Assembly: GCF_900269665.1 (NCBI RefSeq)
Contig: NZ_LT985361.1
Span: forward strand, 783,361-847,360
DNA from: Nocardia suismassiliense
Lineage (GTDB): Bacteria; Actinomycetota; Actinomycetes; Mycobacteriales; Mycobacteriaceae
Length of the DNA stretch: 64,000 bases
Reading direction: 5' to 3'
A program made the translations under genes and the position numbers. This document shows positions 8,220-17,377 of this stretch, one piece after another. Position 1 is the stretch's first letter, and the number at the start of each line of letters is the position of its first letter. A model generated the notes under the pieces. That model did no database searches. It worked only from the letters and a program-made list of their open reading frames with translations, and was not told the origin of the DNA.

Positions 8220-8754
8220 GACATCTCTCTCTGCGGGAGCGTGACGACCGGTCGCACGGTGACGCCATGCTGACGCGGCCGTTTCGTGCCCGGCCGGTTT
8301 CCGGGGAGCGATCGAATCGTGCGGTAGGCGGCTACTGCAAATACGGGCAGCAATTCGTCAGTGAAATCGAGTGCGCGCCGGGGTGTGGGATCCATATCCG
8401 CTGACGGTTTACGAGTCATGCTCGAATCGCGAAAAGGGCTACCCGTTGTGCCGGATTCCCTCGGGCGACCCGTGCTGTGTCGGTCCGCAACAGCGGATCG
8501 AGCTCGGGAATGGAGTGACGAAATGGACCGAAAGGTACGGGAGCGGTGCGCGGGGACACTGTGATTCGATCTTCTGCCGGGTCGGGGATGCGGGCCGAAG
8601 TGTCCTCGAACGGTTTTCAACACTGCGGTGACCTCGCCGAATATCCGATTACTACACCGTGCGTAGATCGTGTTGTCGGTCAATACCCTTGGTAAATACT
8701 CGGAACGGGGGGACACTTTAGGCAGTCAGTGTTCGTAGCGAGAACGGGGGGCTG
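8220..8754. other. Intergenic region ahead of the SCO252x cassette
   Basis: No ORF here has family features or actinobacterial codon-position bias that I can defend. The right end should contain the cassette promoter: TTGTCG (8673-8678) and AATACT (8695-8700) are 16 bp apart. A G-rich ribosome-binding stretch precedes the ATG at 8755. The rest shows nothing I recognise. Confidence 0.4.
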
Positions 8755-10653
8755 ATGAGGATCCAGCCGCGGCAGCAGCTTTTGGAAGTATGGCGGTCGT
8801 TGCTTTCCGCTTGCTACGACAAAGGGGCGTGGCATTGGGGTGGGCGCGACGGGGCGAACTCGATCAGCGATACCGAGCAGTTGCTTTGTTTGTTGTATCC
8901 GGCCACCGAGATCCAGGCATTCGCACTGGATCAACCCGACGATATGTCCGACGACATTCGTTCGGTGCTTATTCCGCTGGGGGAGGAAACGCGGATCGGC
9001 GGCGCACTGGTGGGGGTGCTCGAGGACTATTTCACCCGCTACACCGCGCCCGACGGCGAACCGATCTTCGCGGCGGGCAGCTATCTGCGCACGACCGACG
9101 AGCGCGAACCGAGCGCCGAGCAGTACGGCCTGGAAGTGGTCGACGCATACTCGATGTCGCTCACCCTCTGTATCTCGTCGCTGCGTTTCCTGCGGGTCTT
9201 CCAGCGGTTCGTGGACAAGGAGGTGCGGCGCGAGGCCAGGGAACTGTCGGCCCGCATCCGGGTACTGATGCCGCGGGTCAGCACCCGGCTCACCGCGGCC
9301 ATGACGGGTTTGGTGCGGAGCTTCGTCGTGCACACCCCGAGCCCGAAATCCGATCAGGGACAAGCGATTCTGGGCATGCTCAACCAGATCGGCGCACCGG
9401 AGGACGCGGTGATCGCGGGTATCGCGCGCCGGCTCGACCGGGTCCGCGTGCAGATGGCCAACGACGTCAAACTGGGGCAGACCCCCGACATCGATCTCGA
9501 GGACGACCTGCTGCTGTTCGAATGCGGCTGGAGCTGGGGGATCGATCAGAAGGCCTCGCCGATCGACTTCGTGTCGGGCCGGATCGGCAACCAGCCGGGT
9601 TACGCGGTCTCCCGCCCCGACCTGTATTTCACCATCGTCGCGCTGGACGGCATCGACGATCTGACCTGGCGTCGCACCCGGGAAATGGACCTGCTCAACG
9701 ACGAGCAACGCCAACTCGCGGACGCGCTGGAACTGCGCTGGGATCTGACCCAGCGCTACTGGTCCACCGCCGCGCGCTACGGCCCCGGCCGCTGGCCGCT
9801 CGAGGACATCCCCTGGCGCACGTCGGATGGCGAGGAGTCCGACTACTACACCCTCGCCGTCGCGACCATGGTGCTGAAGGACTTCGCCAACCGGCAGACC
9901 ACCGAGGAATTACCGGAGCTGGTGGCCGTTTTCGACCAGCTGGCCAGGCGCGGACGCATCATCAGCAGGCTCACCGCGGGCGATCCGGCCGCGGCGCTGC
10001 ACTACCCCGGCGTGCAGATGACGCTGCCGGGCAGCGAGGGCATCGGCGGCGGTCCGCCGCTGGTGTGGGTGGTGCCGGACTTCGCGACGCTGTTGCTGAA
10101 ACGATCCCTGCAGGCCTGGCAGCTGTCCGGCGACGTGGCCATGCGCGACCGGTTGATGTCGCTGGCCGAACTCACCATGGATCACCTCGGCAGGCGCCAG
10201 ATCGCCACCGGCCCGGCGACCGGCCTGTGGGACGACGCCGAGCGGGTGGCGGGTAGCCAGCGGCCCGGTCTGGCCAAGACGGCGGTCGAGCCCGAGTTCG
10301 AGGCGGAATCCGAAGACGTTGCGGTGCAACCGTCTTGGTACCTGACCGAACGTGTCGTCGAATGCTTGGTCTCGGCCGACCGCAATTTCCGTGAGCCACC
10401 GCTGGCCATGCGGTCGATGATCACGCGCGCCGTGGAGATGCGCAGTGAGGCCGAACATCTGCTCAATCAGGAAATGCTGGAGGTCGGCGATCCGGACGTC
10501 TCGCAGGTCATGCTCTCGCGGATCGAACAGCAACTCGACGAGGCGCGGCGGCTGTCGAACGAGCAGCCGGCCACCGCGTTCATCCTGGCCGGGCAGGCGC
10601 TGCAGCAGTTGTACGAGTTGGCCTACGCGCGACGCGATGCGACGAGGGCCTGA
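8755..10653 (+). CDS. SCO2524-family protein (unknown function)
   Basis: A 632-aa soluble protein without signal peptide or TM segment. I recognise the N-terminus (RIQPRQQLLEVWRSLL followed by a GANSISDTEQLLCLLYP motif) as the actinobacterial family named after Streptomyces SCO2524; its biochemical function is not known to me. The body is largely helical, with two clusters of acidic residues (about 240-250 and 515-530) and a C-terminal helical bundle. First gene of a four-gene operon with gaps of 3, 6 and 0 bp; the next gene is a P-loop ATPase, so this is likely a subunit of the same complex (inference). GGGGGG lies 3 bp before the ATG. Confidence 0.8.
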   Translation: MRIQPRQQLLEVWRSLLSACYDKGAWHWGGRDGANSISDTEQLLCLLYPATEIQAFALDQPDDMSDDIRSVLIPLGEETRIGGALVGVLEDYFTRYTAPDGEPIFAAGSYLRTTDEREPSAEQYGLEVVDAYSMSLTLCISSLRFLRVFQRFVDKEVRREARELSARIRVLMPRVSTRLTAAMTGLVRSFVVHTPSPKSDQGQAILGMLNQIGAPEDAVIAGIARRLDRVRVQMANDVKLGQTPDIDLEDDLLLFECGWSWGIDQKASPIDFVSGRIGNQPGYAVSRPDLYFTIVALDGIDDLTWRRTREMDLLNDEQRQLADALELRWDLTQRYWSTAARYGPGRWPLEDIPWRTSDGEESDYYTLAVATMVLKDFANRQTTEELPELVAVFDQLARRGRIISRLTAGDPAAALHYPGVQMTLPGSEGIGGGPPLVWVVPDFATLLLKRSLQAWQLSGDVAMRDRLMSLAELTMDHLGRRQIATGPATGLWDDAERVAGSQRPGLAKTAVEPEFEAESEDVAVQPSWYLTERVVECLVSADRNFREPPLAMRSMITRAVEMRSEAEHLLNQEMLEVGDPDVSQVMLSRIEQQLDEARRLSNEQPATAFILAGQALQQLYELAYARRDATRA

Positions 10654-10656
10654 CCC

Positions 10657-11577
10657 ATGCTGGTGTTCTCGACTTCGGACAAGGGTGGCACCGGTCGCTC
10701 GGTGACCAGCTGCAACCTGGCGTATCGACTGTGCACGAGCGGTCGCAATGTCGCCTACGTCGACTTCGATTTCGGGTCACCGACCGCGGGCGCGTTGTTC
10801 GAGATCAGTGCGGTGGAACGCGGCACGCCCCGTCAGGACGGCGTGCATTCGTATCTGCTCGGGGAGACGGGCGTTGCCGCCAGGATCGATGTGCGCACCG
10901 CGTCGGACCGGCCTGCGTTGCGCCGGTTGGGTCCGCGGGCGGGCAAGCTGCTGCTGTTGCCGGGTGACGAGGGCGGCGCCGAATTCCTCACGGCCGACGA
11001 CGCGGTCGTCGCGCGGTGCGCGGAACTGCTGCTCGCGCTGGAGCAGGAGTTCAAGGTGGTGCTGATCGATCTGAGCGCGGGCCGCTCGGTCGCGCTGGAG
11101 TTGGTGTTGAAGGCCACCGCGCTGCCGCAGCTGCGCTCGTTCACCGCCCGCTGGTTGATCTTTCACCGGTGGACCCGCCAGCACATTCTGGCGGCGAGCG
11201 GGCTGGTGCACGGCCCGCACGGTTTGAAGCAGACGGGTAAGGAGTGCGGGCACGATCCGGTGGAGCTGCTGGAGTCGGTCCGCTACGTGCGCACCGCGGT
11301 ACCCGCGCCGACCCTGCCCGGCTCGGTGGACCGCAGGCCCGCCCAGACGGCCTGGTTGATGGAGCAGAATGCCGCGCTCAAGCGGCTGGCGTCGGCGAAC
11401 CAGCTCGGCGCCAGCGCGCTGCTCGGCGAGACGCCGATGGAGCCGGTATTGCAGTGGCGCGAGCAGGTGATCATGGATATGGACGTGGACGCGAAGATCG
11501 CCAACCCCGCCACCACGGCGGCGTATGCCGACCTGGCCAGGCGCCTGCTGGACGCCGCGACCTGGGAGAGGTTCTGA
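10657..11577 (+). CDS. SCO2523-family variant P-loop ATPase (ParA/MinD superfamily)
   Basis: A 306-aa P-loop protein. The N-terminus FSTSDKGGTGRSVTSCNLA is a deviant Walker A in which the second lysine of KGGxGK(S/T) is arginine (R14), while the signature K9 stays. YVDFDFGSPTAG and VVLIDLSAGRSV correspond to the switch/Walker B regions of ParA-like proteins, the latter lacking the usual DxP. It has an extra, family-specific region from about residue 155 (FTARWLIFHRWTRQHIL). Probably a membrane- or partner-organising ATPase of the cassette. Whether it hydrolyses ATP is uncertain because of the K-to-R change. Confidence 0.8.
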   Translation: MLVFSTSDKGGTGRSVTSCNLAYRLCTSGRNVAYVDFDFGSPTAGALFEISAVERGTPRQDGVHSYLLGETGVAARIDVRTASDRPALRRLGPRAGKLLLLPGDEGGAEFLTADDAVVARCAELLLALEQEFKVVLIDLSAGRSVALELVLKATALPQLRSFTARWLIFHRWTRQHILAASGLVHGPHGLKQTGKECGHDPVELLESVRYVRTAVPAPTLPGSVDRRPAQTAWLMEQNAALKRLASANQLGASALLGETPMEPVLQWREQVIMDMDVDAKIANPATTAAYADLARRLLDAATWERF

Positions 11578-11583
11578 TCCGCC

Positions 11584-12609
11584 GTGAGGGACTCCGTGGG
11601 GTACAGCGAAGAGACCGAACGGGCGCGGATCGACCGGGTGCCGCTGTCGCATCTGTCGATCGAGGTCGGGCACTTCTACATGAACGAGATCGCCAACGAC
11701 ATGGATCAGGTGGTCCGCGAGTTCCGCCGGATCGTGCCGCTGGTCGAGGCCTTCATCGCCTCGGCCAGGGTGCAATTCGGCCCGCGGGCCCGGGTGAGCA
11801 CCTGCTATCTGATCGATGACTACTTCCAGCCGGACACCGATCCGCGCGAGATCCTCGGCAAGCTGCTCACCGCTGCGGACGAAACCGGTTTGCGCATCGA
11901 CTATTTGGCGCGCGAGTCCGGCTGCTGGGAGGCGGACCCGTTCGTCGACGGGGTGCCGTTGGACGAGCCGATCCGGCTGGCCGAGATGGTCGCGGCCAGG
12001 ATCGTGGCCGAGCCCGAGATTTCGTCGTCGACCGGTCGCCGGCCGCCGACCGCCGAATCCGGCTGGCTGTGCAACGGACGGCGGTCCTCGCTGGACGAAC
12101 CGGCGCAGGCCATGCGGGTGCAGCCGTATCGGCCGCCGGAGGAGTTCGGCAGGCGCGAGCACTCGATCTTCCTGGACGTGCAGTTGTGGAGCAAGCGACC
12201 GGAGGTGGTCAACGGGCGCAACGAGATTCACACCAAATGGTCGTGCGCGTTCCTCGCCTCGGTCTGGCATCTGCTGCGGCTCGGCATGCTGCGTTATGAC
12301 GGCGCGGCGGTGGTGGTGCCGCAGCCGTGGCGGGCGGGCGACGGCTGGCCGAGCCGGTGGCGCGAGATTCCCGCTGTGGTGCAGCTGAATTCGGCCGCCA
12401 CCCCGTTCGCGGCCTACAAGGCGCTGTCGATGCTGCCGAAACGCTATCTGGCCATCGAACATTCGGTACGGCTCATCCTCGACCACATCGACCTGGACGG
12501 CGATGTGGTCGATCAGATCATCAGGTGTGGCGTCTACGACGACGTGCCGGTGACGGTGTCGCGCAAGGTCACCGAACGCCTATCCCACCTACTGCTCGAC
12601 GGATCCTGA
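11584..12609 (+). CDS. SCO2522-family protein (unknown function)
   Basis: A 341-aa soluble protein recognised as the third member of the SCO2521-SCO2524 set. Characteristic segments are LSHLSIEVGHFYMNEIA near the N-terminus, CYLIDDYFQ (about residue 78), GWLCNGRRS and HTKWSCAFLASVWHLLRLG. The conserved DDY and the Cys/His/Trp-rich core could be an active site, but no known catalytic motif can be assigned. GTG start six bases after the ATPase stop; the end abuts the next start. No membrane segment. Confidence 0.78.
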   Translation: MRDSVGYSEETERARIDRVPLSHLSIEVGHFYMNEIANDMDQVVREFRRIVPLVEAFIASARVQFGPRARVSTCYLIDDYFQPDTDPREILGKLLTAADETGLRIDYLARESGCWEADPFVDGVPLDEPIRLAEMVAARIVAEPEISSSTGRRPPTAESGWLCNGRRSSLDEPAQAMRVQPYRPPEEFGRREHSIFLDVQLWSKRPEVVNGRNEIHTKWSCAFLASVWHLLRLGMLRYDGAAVVVPQPWRAGDGWPSRWREIPAVVQLNSAATPFAAYKALSMLPKRYLAIEHSVRLILDHIDLDGDVVDQIIRCGVYDDVPVTVSRKVTERLSHLLLDGS

Positions 12610-13596
12610 GTGATGGGGCCGTCGACTACTCCGTTGATCGCCCTCGGCGAGGTGCGCACCTGCCTGGTCCCCGCGTCCGCCACCCTGCATCGTGCCGAAG
12701 CGAGCGAACTGCTCGCTTTGGTACCGGGTCGGCGGGTGCTGTGGCGGCAACGGCCTTGCACGCTGGCCGTTTCGCCGACCACACCGGTCGGGGTGGACTG
12801 CAAGCTGTTGCTGCCCGACGCCGCGCCGGTGCGCGTGGTCGGTACGGTCGCGGGTCGCGCGGTCGTGACGGGCGGTCGGGTGCTGCAGAGTTCGGTGCGC
12901 ACCCAGGTGATCCGGGCGGCGGAGCGGCGGCGCCAGACCTGGTCGCACTACCTGAGCCGGGTCGGCGTGACCGAGGTGCTCGACCGGCTCGGCGACCGGG
13001 AGACGGCCTGTGACGCACTGGCCGACGGCTATCTGGACGGCCGCCCCTCGACGGACACCCTCGATCTCGCCTCGATCAGCGAACGCCTGCTCGCCCGATT
13101 ACGCGCCGATCCCAGGCTGGATCAGCAGGCGCCGCTGCAAGTAGCGACCACGCGGCTGCGCTGGACGGCGAAGGTGGGCGGCTCGGCAGGGCCGAAGGTG
13201 CGCCTGCGACTGGACGACGACTCGGTGCGCTCGGCCTGGATCATCGTCCGGAGCGAGTCGGATCTCGATGCGGCACAGCGGTTCTGCGAGGATCTGGCAG
13301 CGCATGACTGGTTGCTGACGGTCGGTGACACCGCGATCGAGGAGGCCGATCGGTTCCCGGCGTCCAGCCGGGAACAGATGGAGATCCTGGCCGCGGTGCT
13401 GGAGCACCTCGCGCACCTGTGGATGCCTGGCGCGCACACCCCGCCCGCCCTGCGCAGCCTGTGGAAGGATCTGCAGTCCGATCCAGGATTCTCGCGTCAG
13501 TGGACCGCGCTGATCGGGCAGGTGCGGGATCGGCTGCGAGTGGCGCAGTGGAACAACCTTTCCCGTCGTATTCAGGTGAGCACCACCGAGTGGTGA
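12610..13596 (+). CDS. SCO2521-family protein (unknown function)
   Basis: A 328-aa protein, last gene of the cassette, starting immediately after the preceding stop (GTG 12610 or ATG 12613). The N-terminal part (about residues 8-100) is beta-rich and opens with LIALGEVRTCLVPAS; the C-terminal half is helical with VRLRLDDDSVRSAWIIVRSE and a closing QWNNLSRRIQ. No catalytic motif or TM segment is visible. The SAM-dependent methyltransferase SCO2525, which can accompany this set in Streptomyces, is absent here. Confidence 0.75.
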   Translation: MMGPSTTPLIALGEVRTCLVPASATLHRAEASELLALVPGRRVLWRQRPCTLAVSPTTPVGVDCKLLLPDAAPVRVVGTVAGRAVVTGGRVLQSSVRTQVIRAAERRRQTWSHYLSRVGVTEVLDRLGDRETACDALADGYLDGRPSTDTLDLASISERLLARLRADPRLDQQAPLQVATTRLRWTAKVGGSAGPKVRLRLDDDSVRSAWIIVRSESDLDAAQRFCEDLAAHDWLLTVGDTAIEEADRFPASSREQMEILAAVLEHLAHLWMPGAHTPPALRSLWKDLQSDPGFSRQWTALIGQVRDRLRVAQWNNLSRRIQVSTTEW

Positions 13597-13671
13597 TCGT
13601 GCACAGGCACATTCACCAGAGTGGTTCCGGTGCAAACTCAAACGACCATCGAATTATGTTGCAGCCCAGCT

Positions 13672-14505
13672 TTATAAGCGGAACCAACGGCGAACCAGCA
13701 GCGCGAAGAACACTGACAGCGACACCGTGCCCACCCAGGACTCGGTGGCCAGCAATGCCCGCCCGCCATCGGCCAGCGTGCCGGTATCCTCGAGCCCCAT
13801 GGGATTCAGATAACTGGTCATGCTCAGATACAGCGAGTCACCGAGCGGCTCCTGACTCAGCAGCTGCAACGCGACACTGAACACGGCCAGCTGCACCGCG
13901 ATCCAGCCGAGCAACCGGAACGGCTTATATCCGTAGCCGCACAGCAGATCCGACAGCAGCGAACCCATGCGCGGCAAGCCGCGTGGCTTCGTCTGGCACC
14001 GCGCCCGCGCCTGTTGCAGTCCACACCGGTCCACCGCGTCCATGTCCTCGTTCAGGCGGTGCAGGGTGGCCGCCCGGCCGAAGGACTGGACGGCGTGCGC
14101 GGGCAGGCCGAGCGGGCGCAGCTGGGCGCCGAGTCGCTCGTATACCTGGGCGAGCAGGGTGTTCTGGGTATGGCTGAGGCGCAAAGGGCCGCGGAACTCG
14201 ACCTCGGCGGCGAGCAGCGCGGCGATCACGTCCACCACTGCGTGTTCGTCCTCGTCGGTCGCCGCGGTGTCCTCCCTGACGTCGGCGTAGAGATGTGCGA
14301 ACACCAGGCTGTCGCCGCGCCGCCACGGACTCGGCGGGTGGTATCGGCCGAGTACCGCTTCGACGTCGGCATTGAGTCCGTCCAGCAGCGCGTACTCGCC
14401 GGGCGCGCTGTCGCGGTAGGTCTCGTCGGCGTATTTGGCTGCCCGGCGCAGGATTCGTGTCGTGGTCGATTCGATGAATTCCGAACGCGGTTCCTGCTCG
14501 GTCAT
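13672..14505 (-). CDS. Two-TM ion-channel-like membrane protein with soluble N-terminal domain
   Basis: 277 aa. Residues 1-190 are soluble and helical, resembling a repeat-type sensor domain. TM1 spans about 197-216 (FRLLGWIAVQLAVFSVALQL). A re-entrant pore-like helix follows at 219-240 (LGDSLYLSMTSYLNPMGLED), then TM2 at about 251-271. The topology and the LGDSLYLSMTSYLN segment match the pore helix of Ion_trans_2 channels, but the TVGYG filter is replaced by NPMGL. It faces the SCO252x cassette tail-to-tail, 75 bp away. It could be an atypical channel or a membrane effector; both are inference. Confidence 0.65.
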   Translation of the reverse strand: MTEQEPRSEFIESTTTRILRRAAKYADETYRDSAPGEYALLDGLNADVEAVLGRYHPPSPWRRGDSLVFAHLYADVREDTAATDEDEHAVVDVIAALLAAEVEFRGPLRLSHTQNTLLAQVYERLGAQLRPLGLPAHAVQSFGRAATLHRLNEDMDAVDRCGLQQARARCQTKPRGLPRMGSLLSDLLCGYGYKPFRLLGWIAVQLAVFSVALQLLSQEPLGDSLYLSMTSYLNPMGLEDTGTLADGGRALLATESWVGTVSLSVFFALLVRRWFRL

Positions 14506-14588
14506 TCAGCTCCCCCGGGGGCTCGGGCACCCGCCTGGACGCGCCTGATCCAGATTACCGAGTTCGGCGGAGTTTCTGGAGCCCTTGA

Positions 14589-15110
14589 TCAGGCGTTGCT
14601 CAGCCTGTACTCCAACACGTCCCGTGGCTCGCCCGCACCGAAGTAGCGCTCTTCATGGTGTCCGGTCCATTGAAAGCCGATGCGGCGGTAGAGGTTGTAT
14701 GCCGACTGGTTGGTCGGGCGCACGGTGATGAGCACGCTGCGCATCTTCTGCTTGCGGCACAGCTTGATCGCTTCGGTCAGCAGGGTCGACCCGTAGCCGC
14801 GGCCGCAGCTCTCCTGGGTAACCGCGAGGCTGAGCAGCCACGCGCGCCGATCCGGCAGCAGGGCCACCAGCACGTGGCCGAGGACGATGCCGTCGACCTC
14901 GACGATCAGCCAGTTGGCGCCGTGCAGGTCGAAGAGCTGGCGCAGCGCGAAGTACGGGTAGGACTGATCGCCGAAGCGTTCGGTCTCGATCGCGGCGACG
15001 CCGTCCAGATCGGACAGCGCGGCAATGCGATACACAGGCGTCGGTGACGTCGTCGCGATTTTCGTCGTCGCGATGTCCAATGTGCTCCCTTGCGCGGTAA
15101 CACGGGTCAT
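14589..15110 (-). CDS. GNAT-family N-acetyltransferase
   Basis: About 173 aa. The acetyl-CoA site motif A reads LAVTQESCGRGYGSTLLTEA (R/Q-x-x-G-x-G/A present) and motif B NQSAYNLYRRIGFQWTG ends with the RimI-like YxxxGF signature. Substrate unknown; RimI-type enzymes acetylate protein N-termini or small amines. Start uncertain: ATG 15110 is used here, but an in-frame TTG 30 nt downstream has a better AGGGAG. Upstream in-frame extension to 15212 looks spurious. Confidence 0.8.
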   Translation of the reverse strand: MTRVTAQGSTLDIATTKIATTSPTPVYRIAALSDLDGVAAIETERFGDQSYPYFALRQLFDLHGANWLIVEVDGIVLGHVLVALLPDRRAWLLSLAVTQESCGRGYGSTLLTEAIKLCRKQKMRSVLITVRPTNQSAYNLYRRIGFQWTGHHEERYFGAGEPRDVLEYRLSNA

Positions 15111-15289
15111 AAACCACAGCGTAGGCGTTTGCTCGGCCGGTCGAGGCGAACCCGGCTCGCGCGATCCGCATCGAGGTAGTTTAGGCCTCCCCGCGCCGTG
15201 CCGCCGCGTCATCCTGCGATACTGCTACTTCCCATCGTACGTGCACTCCGGTTGCCGCACATTTGCGAATAATTTGCCTCACCTGCGGC

Positions 15290-16042
15290 TCAGCTTCCTG
15301 ACGTCCCGGCGCCGACTCGAATGTGCTGACCCGTCACCGCTGCGGCGTCCTCGCTCGCCAGTAAGGCCACCACATCGGCGATCTCGGTCGCCGCGGCGAG
15401 TCGATCGAGCACGCTCGACCCCGGCGCGTAACTCGGCTCGTGCTCGCTCTTGTCCTGGTCGTCGCTCGCCGCCCGGGCATCCGCATTCGCGGCCGAGGTG
15501 ACCGCGTTGACGGTGATGCGCCGCGCCGCGAAATCGGTGGCGAGCAGGCGGGTGAACTCCGCGATGGCTCCGGTGGCGGCGTTGTCGACGGCGTTGCCCG
15601 GCGCGGTGGCCGCGGCGACGGTGATGATGCGGCCGTCGTCGGCGAGGTGCGTTGCGGCGAGCCGCATACCGTTGAGCAGGGCTTTGACCGGAGCCCCGAA
15701 ACCGAGCTCGAACTCTTCCGCCGAGAGGTCCCGCAGCGATGTGGTGAGGGCTGTGGACGCGGTGTGTACCAGGAGGTCCCAGTGTCCGCAGTCCTCGAGC
15801 AGGACCTGGATCAGCTCGTCGTACTCGGCGCTATCGCCGAGGTCGGCCGCGAGGGCGAGCGCCGAGCCGTCGGCTGCGGTGATCTCCTTGACCACGTCGG
15901 CGGCCGATTCCGGGCTGTGCGGATGCTGGATCACCACCTGCGCCCCTTGCCTGGCGAGGGTGCAAGCGATGGCCCTGCCGATCCCGGCGTCCGCACCGGT
16001 GATCAGGGCCGTCTTGCCGGCGAGCGGGCCGGTCGCGTTCAT
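15290..16042 (-). CDS. Short-chain dehydrogenase-like protein lacking the YxxxK active site
   Basis: A 250-aa Rossmann protein. The cofactor motif TGADAGIGRAIA (about residues 15-26) and the helix following it are normal SDR. At the catalytic position, however, the sequence is NAATGAIAEFTRLLA: Tyr is Asn and Lys is Gly. The usual NNAG is HTAS and the catalytic Ser strand reads VAAATAPG. The fold is kept and the start (ATG 16042 after GGAAAGG) is good, so this looks like a functional gene for a non-catalytic or altered SDR rather than a pseudogene. In-frame sequence upstream to 16771 overlaps the neighbouring gene and is not coding here. Confidence 0.75.
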   Translation of the reverse strand: MNATGPLAGKTALITGADAGIGRAIACTLARQGAQVVIQHPHSPESAADVVKEITAADGSALALAADLGDSAEYDELIQVLLEDCGHWDLLVHTASTALTTSLRDLSAEEFELGFGAPVKALLNGMRLAATHLADDGRIITVAAATAPGNAVDNAATGAIAEFTRLLATDFAARRITVNAVTSAANADARAASDDQDKSEHEPSYAPGSSVLDRLAAATEIADVVALLASEDAAAVTGQHIRVGAGTSGS

Positions 16043-16152
16043 GACTTCGCCTTTCCGTTGTGCGGAAACCACCACCGCAGAGACACATTCGCCGCTGGGT
16101 GACCGGCAGAGCCAGTATGCATTCCGGGGCCGGCCGAATCGACCCCGGTTCA

Positions 16153-17343
16153 CTACCCCGTGCGGCTCTCGACCGCTCGCCAGGCCGGGCGGCTGCCGTT
16201 GGTGATCCAGCGCAGCAGCCACTCCGCGGGTCCGTACCGATACCGGCGCAACCACGCTGCGCTGACCGCCAATTGGGCCGCGAACACCAGCAGCGCCACC
16301 GCGAGCGTCGCCAACGGGGACAGGCTGCCCGCCGCGCCGAGCCCGACGCCGGTGAACAGGAGCAGCCCGATCAGCGACTGGCCGAGGTAGTTGGTCAGCG
16401 CGATCCGTCCGGCGGGCGCGAGAGCGGTGCGCAGCCAGGCGGTGCGCGGGCTGTGCATCATGCGCAGCAGGGTCGCGACGTACGCGGCGGCGAGTAGCGG
16501 TGCGGTGGCGACGCTGACCGCGACGGGCAGCGCGGTGCCGGTGCCGCCGCCGAGCGTGTAGAGCACGCTGCCTGCCAGGCCCACCGGGAAGCCGATCCAC
16601 TGGATGCGCCGCAGGATCGCTTCGTCGCCGCGCACCTGCGCCAGCAGTTTCCGGCGTCCGGCGATCAGGCCGAGCAGGAACATGGCGAGCGCTGTCGGTC
16701 CTTGCAGGGTGACCGCCTGCAGGACGAGCAGTGGCAGTCCGGCGAGGTGCTCGCCGATGATCTCGCCCCATCCGCCGAGCAGCGCCTCGGTGGCCTGCCT
16801 GCCGTTGGCTTGCGCCTCGGCGGCCGAGGGCAGCATCGCCGAGGTGTCCAGGAGCAGGCCGCTCAGCAGCAGGCTCGCCAGGACGAAGACATACATCGCG
16901 GCGACCACCCGCAGCGCGGTGCGGTCGGTGGCCCCGCGCATCCAGAACAGGACGAGGCAGGCGAGCGCGTACGTGGTGAGAACGTCACCGCCGTAGAGGA
17001 ACACGATGTGCAGCACGCCGAGCACGAACAGGCCTGCGATCCGGCGCAGCATGCGTGGTTCGAAGGCGGCGCCCGCCCGGGCCGCGGCGCTCATCTGCAG
17101 GGTGAAGCTGTAGCCGAACAGGAATGAGAACAGCAGATAGAACTTCATGTCGACGAAGACCGACGAGAGCGCGCGGACCAGGTCGTCGAGCGGTGCGGTG
17201 TAGGCGGGGTCGGTCGCCAGGTTGCCGGGGTATCCGGAGGACATGAAGGTGATGTTGACGATGAAGATTCCCAGCAGCGCGAATCCGCGCAGGGCGTCTA
17301 CGTCGTAGATGCGGGCGCGGGGTGCGACCAGCTGATCGGTCAT
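16153..17343 (-). CDS. DUF418 polytopic membrane protein
   Basis: 396 aa with about nine hydrophobic segments. The start region YDVDALRGFALLGIFIVNI is the signature of the DUF418/YeiB acyltransferase-like family, and the C-terminal LAPAGRIALTNYLGQSLIG plus RYRYGPAEWLLRW is the DUF418 domain. Function unknown; related membrane acyltransferases modify surface molecules. ATG at 17343. The promoter carries two direct repeats. The SDR gene follows 110 bp downstream on the same strand. Confidence 0.85.
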   Translation of the reverse strand: MTDQLVAPRARIYDVDALRGFALLGIFIVNITFMSSGYPGNLATDPAYTAPLDDLVRALSSVFVDMKFYLLFSFLFGYSFTLQMSAAARAGAAFEPRMLRRIAGLFVLGVLHIVFLYGGDVLTTYALACLVLFWMRGATDRTALRVVAAMYVFVLASLLLSGLLLDTSAMLPSAAEAQANGRQATEALLGGWGEIIGEHLAGLPLLVLQAVTLQGPTALAMFLLGLIAGRRKLLAQVRGDEAILRRIQWIGFPVGLAGSVLYTLGGGTGTALPVAVSVATAPLLAAAYVATLLRMMHSPRTAWLRTALAPAGRIALTNYLGQSLIGLLLFTGVGLGAAGSLSPLATLAVALLVFAAQLAVSAAWLRRYRYGPAEWLLRWITNGSRPAWRAVESRTG

Positions 17344-17377
17344 GGTTTTCCGGCTTCCGTCGATCGGGCGGCAAGTA

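Noticed and set aside
8216..8716. 166-codon minus-strand frame ahead of the SCO252x cassette
   Set aside because: Biased composition, no family pattern, and it covers the promoter region.
10777..12486. 569-codon minus-strand frame across the SCO2523/SCO2522 genes
   Set aside because: Arg/Gln/His-rich antisense shadow typical of high-GC genes; both plus-strand genes have clear family features.
16043..16771. N-terminal extension of the SDR frame
   Set aside because: Overlaps the DUF418 gene and shows no family similarity; ATG 16042 has a ribosome-binding site and yields a normal SDR length.
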